DNA of 64,000 nucleotides from Clytia hemisphaerica (lineage: Eukaryota > Cnidaria > Hydrozoa > Leptothecata > Clytiidae): the NCBI GenBank assembly GCA_902728285.1, contig CACVBU010000520.1, positions 134,261-198,260 of the forward strand. The letters run 5' to 3'. Below the pieces are notes generated by a model. The model searched no databases, had not been told where the DNA came from, and saw nothing but the letters and a program-made list of their open reading frames with translations. Position numbers and translations under genes: made by a program. Of this stretch, positions 39,501 to 51,500 are shown piece after piece; positions within the stretch are counted from its first letter, which is position 1; every line of letters begins with the position of its first letter.

Positions 39501-42500
39501 GACCCTTTTATAGGCTTCCCAAATTTGTATACAATTATAATTTTTCATCACATCCCATTTATAGTGCGGTCACCCATCGAAAATGGTGATGCCTGCAAAT
39601 ACTTAACAGATGGAAACTATGCTATCAGAGATGTTTTCAAATATTTACAATGCAAAGACAATAAAGGAACATTTGTCCCCTGTGAAGAAAAGAACACAAT
39701 TTTTGATTCAGAGACTGGGAAATGTATTGATATCAAAACAAAAACTCCAGAAACCTTTTGCCAGGGTCGTACAAATAATGATTGGGTGAATCCTTGGGAT
39801 TGTCATGGGTTTTTCAAATGTTGGTATAACACAACACATCAATTCAAATGTCAATTGCCTGAGCTTGTGTTCAACCCTTACACTAATCAATGTAATTATA
39901 AAGAAAAGTATGCATGTAAAGAAGTTTGTGAGCAACAAGGAAAAACCAAAACTAAAGAACTAAAGGTATGTGAATCTGAGTTCTATTCTATTTAAAACCT
40001 TACCTCTTTGATATAGTCAATCTCCTTTAGAACTAATAATACTTATGAATAGATTATAAGATTGAAGAGAAAATAACTTGTACATCGAAATTGATTTGAA
40101 CAAGAATAAAAAAAAAATCAGTATGGAATCTGATTCATACCATATATCATATCAAAACCGGAAGATACTTGTCTTACAATGGTCAATGATTTATATCCGC
40201 TAAGAGGATGTCTTTAAGTATCTCAAATGTGAAGATAAGGTTGGAACAATCATATCATGTACAGTATATGGCCCCCAAAACGGAGACGGCCCCCAAAACG
40301 GAGGTTGTCATTAAAATGAGGATTGCGACTTGTAGATTTATCAGAATTAAACGATTTTTGTTTATTTAGAAAGAATGATGGTTATACTAAAAAATGAGCA
40401 TGTTTTTGATGGTTTGAGACAGATTCAAAATAACATATTTGCGTATAAAGGAGATATTTTAACACCAAAATTAGATAAAAATTGCATATAACTCACTCTA
40501 GCTCCTTGGATATTGAAAATAAGTTATGAAAATGGGGTATAGGAAACTTTCTACACCTAATGCCGTTCAGAAAATGCAGATACATCAGTGACTTTAGGGG
40601 ATGGGTAAAAGATATAGCATCTAAAAGGTCAACCAGTATTTTGGGACCCTAGAATCAGCATTGATAAAACCGAAAATCTAAATATGAGAAACAGCAAAAA
40701 ATCTTGGAATTCCATTCCTATCAGGTTGAGTTAATAGCTTATAACAAAAAATTAACATTATATATAAAATTTTTCGCTGAATCAGCAAAAATGGCAAATT
40801 CTGTCATTTTTTGCAAAATATAGGAGAAAAATACCTTTAAAGCTTAATATTTTCAGTTTCAGTTAAGCTTTTCTTCTCAAATTTTCACAGCTTTTTCCAT
40901 ACATGAATGGAACTATTTTCAAAAGACATTGATTTTCAGAAACTTGATTAAGGTATGTGTACACCTTTTTTCCGATTTTTGTCAAAAAAAATTTTTTCAG
41001 TCAAAGTGGAAGAAAAGTTACTGGATTTCATTTTGGTAAAATCGCGATCTTAAAATCTTTTTTTGATCCAGAGTTATAACCATTTGAATTTCAAAACAAA
41101 GTTCGTCTTATGATGGATTATTTACTCAAATAATTGTCTCTTTCGGAAACATCAAAGACAAAAGAGAAAATTCAGCTGATGTTTATTCTCACCTCTATTG
41201 AATAGTAATATTTTTTACACATTTCACTGATTACTCAAATAAACAGCAATCATCTCGTTAAAAATTTCAAATTGATGTAGAAAAAAACGAAATTTTACCA
41301 CATCATACTACTTTTAACGAAGTTAAAGTCACCCATAGCATTTAGATATCGACTTCATTCTTTTTTTGTGAGATTCCCAAAAGATCAAACTTAAAAAGTG
41401 TCTTAGGATTTTATTTCTAACTGAGTTGTTTTTCCTCAATTTACAGATAACTGAAAAACACACATTTAAATTTACTTTTTTATCGATATTTTTACAGAAT
41501 TTAGGATTTAAAGAGTTAATGTCAATTCCAAAAAAAATCCCAAGACACTTTTTTAGTTCAATTATTGGGAACATAGTATCGAAATTATTTTTTCAAAATT
41601 TAAAAGCTATGGGTGACTTTAACTTCTTTGAAGTAGGTAAGGTTAAAATTCTTAAGATTTTAATTATATCCTGCCCAGTTTTTTAAATTCAGCTGAAACC
41701 ATTAGAAAGAGAATATTATTGGCTTTCAGAAAATATATACTTTTGATATATAAAAATTTGTTGTTCTAAAGATATGATCAATTAAAGAGAATGTGTCAAG
41801 AAAGGTGAACACATACCTTAAGACGTTGTTAAATCTAAATTGTCATTTTGAAAATTTCTAAATTTTCAGTTTGGACTTTGCAATATCGAAAATCTTGAAA
41901 TATTGCATAAAAATCATAAATTTTACATCTATCGGGTCGTAAATTTAAGGGTAAACACAAATATGTTCATAGTTTTTCCTCCTATTACCACTGGGCTTAA
42001 TAATTTGATTTTAACTACACCTCCGTTTTATTGGGGGCCCCAAACCTGCATTTTGACAACCAGGGGTATACTGTAAAAAGTTTATCAAACAAATTTATGC
42101 CCAAAACCCTCTAAATCACATTTCAAAACTATGGTCAAAATTTTGTATTATTATCTTAAAGATATCTCAAGAAATCGCTAAAATTGCAAACCTCCGTTTT
42201 GGAGGCCATCAGAAAAAAGCTACCTATCTTTAAGCGATTGAAAAATATTATTGAAATTGAAAATTTTGAAAAAGAACTGTCGGGAAATAAAGTAGAGATG
42301 TTAAAGTTTTGCAGGCAAGAAAAATTTTTAAATTTTATCGCCGTTTTGGGGGCCACATACTGTAAGTTGATAATAAATCTTTTCATAAATTATGTTACGA
42401 ACAACAGTTGCCTTGTTTCAAAATTATTGCAATGGTGATTAACTCCCAGCGGATTTTATCAAAACTACTTTCTATTCATAAAAAAATCACTTATTGTCTC

Positions 42501-45500
42501 AAGGGACATAATCACCATGGTAATTGTTTGAATATGAGGCAAGTGATGTTTGTGACGTAATTTATGAAAAGGTCTATTGTATTTTCGCTAGATCAGCAAG
42601 CAGCTTTTTATATATCTTTAGATATCATCAAAATGACTTAACTGACTACGTGAAGCCCTAGTCCTTATAAAAAACACTGGTCTGGAAGCTTATTGTTTTA
42701 ACTTTTTGATAGCTTTTTCCGAGGGGTAAATCACTCGAAAAATTATCGTACACCTCTAGAAAAAGTCAAAAAAAAAGTTAAAAAAGTCAAAAAAAAAGTC
42801 AAAAAGTCAAAGAAAAAGTCAAAAAGTCAAAAATAAAGTCAAAAAGTCAAAGAAAAAGTCAAAAATTCTTAGAAAAAAAGTCAAAAAGTCAAAAAAAAGT
42901 CTTAAAAAAGTCAAAAAGTTTCTTGAATGGGCAGATGGGTGAAGCAAAATTTATGGGCGGTTGGCGTTTTTGGACAGATTTGGGCGGAAAATGTTGGGCG
43001 CCCGAAGGCGGTTGGCGTTTTTGTCGGCAAAAGTCAAAATGAAAGTTTGAAAAAAGTCAAAAAAAAGTCAAAAAGTCAACTAAAAGTCAAAAAAAAGTCA
43101 AAAAGTCAAATGGAAATTCAAAAAGTCAAAAAGTATCGTACACCTTTTTTCAAGTGATTTACCCCTCGGCTTTTTCCTTTGTTAATATCAAAAGATCAAA
43201 GTCGAATTGCTCAGTTTTTGATCGTTACCAAGTATTCCTCTTGGGATTGGTTTAAGATTTAATCACATGATCAAAAAGCGAGCAAAACAAACTAATATCC
43301 GAAACGCAAGCTCAAGTAAGAAACAATGGAAAGAAACAAAAGGCTTCCAGACCGGGTTTTTTATATGGATTATGGTGAGGCGAAGCTTGAATCTTGAATC
43401 TTTAGAGCTTTAACGTGGTATGCGGAAAACAATAACGATCTGCTCTCAGGTTATCTATACCTCACTCACTACTCTGACCTAACATGCTAGACAGTAATAA
43501 AAGCATATTATGATTTGTGTATTCCTAGACTCTGGTGGTGAAGACATGTTTGAAGAGAAAGAAGCTGATGATATCGTCTATTCTTAGAGAAAAATTCAAA
43601 CGATCCAAAAGCTTGCTGGTGGATAAGCATTCCCTGCGGTTGAATCAATCAGAAGGCAGTGGCGAAGATTCCATATATGCTGACATTATAATTTTTTTTG
43701 AAACCTTCTCTCCTCTCGTTTGTGATTAGTCTTTATTGTTATTATTATATTATATTTATTACATCTTTGTATTTCTTTATGTTCACTAACAAAATACAGT
43801 AACCAATCAAATCGGACGACCTTTCGTTAAAAAATGCGGATGATCTGGAGTTTTTTTAACGTCGGCTAAAGATTTCTTCCTGTGTATTTTACCGAACCAG
43901 TTCTGTATTCTCTCTAAAAGGGGGTACATGTGTATTGTGGGGATTTATGGTATATTCTCATATCGAGGTGATAATATGATGTATACCCCCCACAATATAC
44001 ATGTACCCTCTATGCCCCAAAGGTCCCGAGGACCCGAGATGAAAATATACCATATACCCCCACAATATAATTGTACCCATAGGACCCAAGATGAAAATAT
44101 ACCATATACCCCCACAATATAATTGTACCCATAGGTCCCGAGATGAAAATATACCATATACCCCCACAATATAATTGTACCCATAGGACCCAAGATGAAA
44201 ATATACCATATACCCCCACAATATAATTGTACCCATAGGACCCAAGATGAAAATATACCATATACCCCAACAATATACACGTACCCATAGGTCCCGAAAC
44301 TATGACTTTTTTCTAATATAAAGGTAAAAACTAATATTTAGAAAGAAATTTATGTCATCAAAATTCCTTTTTTTGGCTACTTAAAAACCACGAAAACATT
44401 GTAATAACTGGGTCAGTATTTTATCCACGAGCATGTTTCTCACCAAAAATAAAATTGCTATTACGTCATAATTAAGGTTTTTTGTGTGTTTGAAATAGCA
44501 ATGAACCTAGAGGGTGCATGTATATTGTGGGGGTATTTGGCATAGTATCATCTCGGGACCAGGGGGGGGGATATATGTATATTATGGGGGTATTTCATAT
44601 ATTATCATCTGGAAACTTGCGACCTTCGGGACCTAGGGGTGCATGTATATTTTTGGGGGTATTTGGTATATTCTCATCTGGGGACCTTCGGGACCTAGGG
44701 GGTGCATTCTCATCTGGGGACCTTGGGACCTTCGTGAATATATTGAGAGGGGTATTTCTCATCTCGGGACCTTGGGAGACAAATGGCTTCACTTTTTCTT
44801 GCCTGGGAAAGATTAGAGATTCTACTCTAGCCCTTCGGGCTTTAAATTAAAACTCAATGGGCATACTACGTCGAAATTAAACTAAACTTACATGACATTT
44901 GCCGTCAAACATGGAATCGATATTAAGATGGTTCTTTGAAGCAATATCTTTTATTTCTTCCAAAGATTGACCAGCATTGAACCCCAAGTCTAGCATTTTC
45001 TGCTGAATCAGCAAAACGTTGGACAGCTCATTTTTGTTTGGGAGTCGTTCGTAGAGGATTTCAGGAGCACCCATGTAAGCTGTACAGAATGCATATCCCT
45101 CTTTGAAACTGGAATGAGAACGAAATTCCTAATTTGAGCAGTCCTTATGCAAACCAATTTTGTCCGTTGGTGTTTTAGAATTTACAAAAAGAAATATAAA
45201 GACGTTTTTGTATCGACCGACGACATTTGTCAAGCACAATTTGTTCTCTCTGTCTGTTGCTTGACGGGGTTTACTCTGTACCAGAGTTTATCTCACGTTT
45301 ATCGCTTCGTAGTACACTCTGTGCGCATTGTCTGTTTGATAAAAAAAATTCCCGTATGAAGACCTCTGCGATGAAGTATGATTTATAAATAGCAACACTT
45401 CTCTCGTCGTCTCCCCTCTCTCACCACCAACACTCCATCGCAGCGGTCGGTTTGAAAAATATCAAATGAGAATGACAACAGACCTAGACGATCCTATCGT

Positions 45501-48500
45501 CTACACAAGATCGCTAAAAAGGGAATAGTTTAGGAGAGGCGTGATAAATTCGGGTGGAGTAAGCAGTGGCGGAGATGTTTACAGTGTTTTTTGTTCCAAA
45601 ACTCTACCGCAACTTTTTTCCCGTAAACCGCCCTGACGCCCTAACTCTTTCTCGCATTTACTTTAAACGGACGATAGCATCGTCTACAACAGACCCTCCA
45701 CTGCAATGAATTTTGAAATTAGCCGTAGATACTGGGTCTGTGTACAGATAAGATGAGGTTATGCAGATAGAAAATTCAGTCCCTGACAGGAATATTTTTT
45801 AGAGATTAATAGACATTTTATTATTCAGTCTCATCGAGGATCGGGACTCTCCAACATCATCTAATCATTGATTAATTAGTTGATTGAATTGACAATTGTT
45901 TAGCGCAGAGGTCACCTTGCGTCTCAAAATGGTAGCCAGGCTGTGCAATTTTGTTCATTACAGTTGACGCTCACTAATGGGCTCTTCCAGAAAATGTCCG
46001 TACATGGGGGATGGAGGATATATTGTCCGGGGGTAGCGAAAAATCATCAAAATTTGCATTGTCCGGGGAGTAAATTTGCTCTGTCCGGGGGTAATTTGGG
46101 TTGTCCGGGGGTCAACTGATGCTTGTTTGGGGGGGGGGGGTAAAAAACCCGTTGTCCAGGGGGCCAAAAGTCACTTTGTCCGGGGGTAAATCACTTAAAA
46201 ATTTTATATCCTCCACCCCTGCCCCCTATTCAAATTTCTTCTGGAAAAGCCCAATTCGACGTTTTACTATTCGATAAGCTCCCTTATTCGATGAAATTTA
46301 AAGTCGCCGCCGTCAACAAGAAACTCTCATAAACGACGCTCTACTATTCGATACGCTCCCCTTATTCGATGAAATCCAATTCCCCTTGAAAATCGAAATA
46401 GAGAGCGCCAAATGGACTTCTTTTTAAGCTCATTGAAGTTAGCGGAAAAACGCAAAAGCCTTCACATTAAAACCTGTTCAAAAAGCCCCAAACTCTTCTT
46501 ACCTTTCAGGGTGAATAATCCTTGGTGTAAAACCTTCCTCAATCAAAAGCCTTCACATTAAAACCTGTTCGAAAAGCCCCAAACTCTTCTTACCTTTCAG
46601 GGTGAATAATCCTTGGTGTAAAACCTTCCTCAATCAAAAGCCTTCACATTAAAACCTGTTCAAAAAGCCTCAAACTCTTCTTACCTTTCAGGGTGAATAA
46701 TCCTTGGTGTAAAACCGTCCTCGATACATCTCAACAATTCCATTTTTCCCAAGTACGGGCTACCACCACCTCCACACCCAAGAACGCCCGCTCCTAACGC
46801 CAAACATTCAACATCATACAAACTTAGTTCCCATTCCCCTTGTTCATTGACGTGTGGTTTGTAATCCTCCACTATTGTCGTTTGAGGACTGGTGCGAGGT
46901 TGGTTTTCATCAGTGGTTTGTTGAAGTTCGGTTTCTGAAAAAAGAAGAGAAATACCGGGTGTGCCAAAAAAAAAAAAAAAACAATTGAAATTTTGACGTA
47001 GCCTTTGCTACTTGTGCTATACCATTCAAACAGATGCCACCGATATCCTATTTCAAACATTTCCTGAAAGTTTCATCAACATAGCTAATCTAGTTTAGAA
47101 GATATGAGAATTTTTGTAAAGTATGTCAAAAATGAATCCGATATTTTTGTACAGCGCACCGATTAGAAGTCGTCTTGTCATTGAAAATTGTGTGACTCAA
47201 CATGTGTTTAAAAGAACTTTTCTTTATCATGATTGTCATGTTGAATTAGAGCAAAAGTCTGTCAATTAAATGGCGGCCGCCCATGCTAAAGCTCTAAAGG
47301 TGCGGGTCAATTTGCCGTCGGAGAGGAATGATAATGTAATGTGTTTGTAATTTTCTTACGCACACGGTAAAAACCTCTGAAGGTCCTTCAAAATAGCCAT
47401 CCCGCGGAAAATTCTACAACAAGAATCTTGTTGTGCGCCGGAAAGTCCTTTCCAGTCCTTTTAGACGAGCGCGGTCCTTACGATTTTGAGATAGCATATT
47501 CATCAGATTGTTATGTTTTCACCAATCCCTTTAGAGCTTCAGCGTGGTGGGCCGAAAACGATCACAATCTGATCTCAGGTTAGCTTAGACGATGTTATCG
47601 TCCGTTACAATGATAGTAAAGGCGGGAAAATATGGCGGTATGGCGTTATGGCGGTATACGGGAAAAAATAAAAAAATCGGCGGGAGAGTTTCGAAGAAAC
47701 GGACGATAACTCTTTGGCATAAAAACTGTTTTGCGGTTTTGCTTGGACTAACCAGTGAGACTGGTTAGTCGCTCCGTGGTGAAAATTGCCTAAGTTTAAA
47801 GGCCGAGCTTGGTTCAAACGAACAAAAACACGCTGGTAGAAGCACAAGACAGGATGGCTGTGGCTTTTCTCTGAAAACAGAAAATCCAGCTCATTATGGA
47901 TTTTTTCTTCTTGGTTCATTTGTTTTATTGAGACTTCCAGATAACTTAGTTAAGGGAGTACTCTTTCCTGTTTTTAAAATGATTTTTCAACTGAAGTCAA
48001 CAGCAAAAAGACACAGAAACTATAAGGTAAGTCACTTTGTGTATTTATTATGAATCTTAGGAATCACAGGCAGTGTTTCATTAAATATGTGAATGCCCTC
48101 ATATCTCCACTCTTAATAGTTATTTCCATCTTGTGTTAGCAGTTCTTTGACAACTTGAAAAATTCAAACAAAGTTTATTGTGGATTTTTAAAACTGCTTT
48201 TACAACTGTACGACAACTTTCACTTCCTCAAAATTTGGGACTTCTCATTTTGATTTGAATTGTCGAGAAGTTCATTACCTAGTTAAAAATTCAAGTTTTA
48301 GGTATACTCTGTAAAAATTATCAGATTATTATTCTAAATTTTTTTAGGTAAGCTATTAAATCAGAAATTGAACTGTTGTTGGATGCATGGGAAAATAATG
48401 AGAATGTTTGTCAGTAATTTGCAGAAGAGCACGATACCGAAATGAAATATTTGGCACAGTATCCTGGATCTTTGAGATTAAGACAATATTTCAATCGACG

Positions 48501-51500
48501 TTCTGGGTATAAGTTGAGATTATGACTTGGAATATTTCACTTGACGTCCTCGTACAATTTGAGATTGACACTTAGAATATTTCAGTTGACGTCCTCGTAC
48601 AATTTGAGATTGAGACTTGGAATATTTCACTTGACGTCCTTGTACAATTTGAGATTTATGACTTGGAATATTTCACTTGACGTCCTCGTACAATTTGAGA
48701 TTATGACTTGGAATATTTCACTTGACGTCCTCGTACAATTTGAGATTATGACTTGGAATATTTTACAGAAGCCCTGGTATAAATTGAGATTGTTACTTAT
48801 GTGTTATTATGACTTAAAACTTTTCACTTGACGTCCAGGTATATTTTGAGATTATGACTTGGAAAAATTTACTATAATATCATGGTACTGTCGGAGAACA
48901 GTTTAGAATCATTTTTTTTATCATGATTGAACTACTTATTTATCAGTTATTATTTATCAGAATTTTAGTGTCATTTTAAATCTGCCTTAGGGTTTTTACT
49001 GATTGGTATTTTTCCATTTTAAGCTTTATAATTTCTGGGGATTTCTTAATATGGATGATTCTCTTTTCATACTCTTTTCAACGTCTCTAAAACTTTTTGG
49101 GTAGAAAAGAAATTCAAGCTCAGATTCATAGCAAGATCGACATACTGCAAAAGCTTTTTACAATTTACAAGCTGGAACTTTTTTACTTTCCGTGCAAAAA
49201 TTATCATGAGAATTTTCATCCACTGTGTTTTTTATCAACAGGAAAGTCACAAACTGCAAGCATTTTATACTTTCAATAATTTTCATCTGCTTTTGTCTTT
49301 GAGCAATGTAAAAGGAAAAATAATAATGATTATAATCAATCCTCAGGCAAAAAAATACAAACCAACAAACTTGCATGATTTCATGTTTTTTAAGGAATTT
49401 TATAAAGTTTAGCTAGATATTCTTGTTGCAAAGAAGTTACAAACTTATTTAAAAAATGAATTGATAAAAATTTGTTATTCTTAGAAAAGAAGGTGTAGTT
49501 CCAAGAAAATATAAAGGGAATAAAAGGGAGAGGCAATCCAAAAGAAAGATATTATTTCTTGGAATCTCAGTTTCTCTCTCCCGCCAGTTTTCTTTTTGTT
49601 TTGATTTTTTCGAATACCGAACACGGCTGGCCTCGCATACAGAAACTCAAATTCATACGATTTTGGCTGTTTTTGTATTTTGCGCCAAAATCGTATAGTC
49701 TAAGACTGGCAACTCTACCGACTGTAAACTCTTTTCGGTAAAAAAATCTGTTTGCGAATTTTCTTCGGCTTTGGGCTTTTTTCTTAGATAGTGATTCGTC
49801 TTAGACTATAACATAGTCTAAGGTTAGCTTTACCTGACTTCTCATTTGATTTTTTGCTTTCTTTTGCATCATCGTTACTTTCAAAACGAACGTCTCCTGA
49901 TCCTATTTGTGTTCCCTCCACGTTTGTTTCCGTTGAAACGTCTTGTAGATCTCCAACTGCTTTCACAGTAAGACGTTTACGAGGTAGAGCTACGTACGTC
50001 ATGTTAATCTCTTGAATATCCAAAATGGCGCAGGTGCTACGAATGGCGCCATTTTGAACAGCCTGCTCTATAGCGTAATCTTTTGCTTGCTGGAGGATCG
50101 TCTGCCGTGTGTTTTGATCATCGTTCATTTCAATTAATTTGTCGAAAGTTCCGCTGACTTGACTCAAAGCTGCTCCGACTGCGTTTGCTACCTTTAAGTA
50201 GGAAAATAGATAAACTGAATCTAAACTGAAATTTGGAAAATGATAAAACCTGGTATACCTTGAATAGAACAGATTCTCAATAAACCATATACTCTCATTC
50301 AAAACTTGATAGGGGTATGTTCTATAGGTTAGGTAAGTTACGTAATTACCACCATTATCGAAGAACACATTCGAATCTATAGAAGGCGATCTCTTACGCA
50401 AATCGAACGTTTGCTTCCATAATGGCAGAAGTTACGTAACTTAACAAACATGAAAAGCTATAATGAAAATACTAGAGATTTTTGGTGTTATGAGGCCTCG
50501 CAGCGGACCTTCAATTCACGCAATCACGCAAATTTTGTTCACGCGAAGCTTTCCAATTCACCCATTCACGCAATTTTTTTTAAATTTTCGCGCATTCACG
50601 CAAACCGCTGGGGGCCCCTGTTATCACAGGAGGTACTCTGGTATTAGAGGGGCGGTTTACCTGATAGAAGGGCGGTTTAATAATTTGGGAAGCTCCAGCA
50701 AAAGGTTTGTTGACATCAATCAGAATGCTTCCACCACCAACTAACACTACTGCATAATCTTCCTTTGAAAGCTGGAAAGAAAATGTAGTATCAGATTGAT
50801 TGATTGAATATTTACACTAAGCGAACTAATTATGGCGCATTTTGAAATAATCAGATCCAAAACTAATTTATTTGCTATCTCGTCAAAACTAGTTTTCATC
50901 AAAATTAAAATAATTGCCTCGACAAAGTAAGTCAAAATTAATATTTTGCGATGAATGAAATTAACCCCTATTAATTGCCAAAACACTCATTTTCAGGCAA
51001 AAATTGACTGATTTATCATCATGCCATCGCAAAAATGGTTGGTCATGACTCCTCGCCCAAAATAAGTTCTATTAAGAGATTAAACTTATGCACGAATTAT
51101 CAAAGTAGCAGGAGATATTTTCAATAGGGTTTTAGCGGATACTGTTTGTTCAAAGTTCAAAACGAATATAAAATTACTTTTTCGAATGAGCAAAAGTTTT
51201 GACACTAATTTTGAAACATTTTAAGAGAATGAAAATATGAGTAAGTTTGATAACAGAAGGTCCTCTATGAATAAATCACTTTAGACTTCTAGGTAGACTA
51301 TGTTATAGTCTAAGACGAATCACTATCTAAAAAAAAATCGGTTTTTTTTGCCGAAAAGAGTTTACAGTCGGTAGAGTCAGTCTTCGAAACTCTCCCGCCG
51401 ATTTTTTTTCCGTATACCGCCATAACGCCATCCGCCATATTTTCCCGCCTTTACTATTACTGTAACGGACGATAACATCGTCTAACTTCTAGGCTGCTCA

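Larger units (their letters stand above)
8682..44891 (-). other. Intron 11 of the hydantoinase gene, ~36.2 kb, container for nested genes
   Basis: The other 12 introns run from about 190 bp to 2.9 kb; this one is over tenfold larger. It holds four opposite-strand genes, the segmental triplication, an LTR retrotransposon, a Helitron and many MITEs. Exons 11 and 12 match in phase (0/0), so this is one intron, not a break between two genes. Confidence 0.82.

Noticed and set aside
40262..42362. Possible Tc1/mariner transposase inside the TA-flanked element
   Set aside because: No D,D(34-39)D/E-like frame or helix-turn-helix segment seen; only short AT-rich ORFs, so treated as non-autonomous.
43945..44288. 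Three overlapping minus ORFs with YNYIVGVYGIFSS repeats, CRISPR-like regular spacing
   Set aside because: 52-bp direct repeats without unique spacers in a eukaryotic intron; open in several frames because the repeat lacks stops. Not a gene and not CRISPR.
44518..44850. 110-codon plus ORF (MYIVGVFGIVSSRDQGG)
   Set aside because: Derived from the inverted 52-bp repeat relatives; glycine/serine repeats with no independent support.
48541..48831. 96-codon ORF with LTSSYNLRL/LDVLVQFEIMTWNIS repeats
   Set aside because: Translation of a ~45-bp minisatellite in intron 9.
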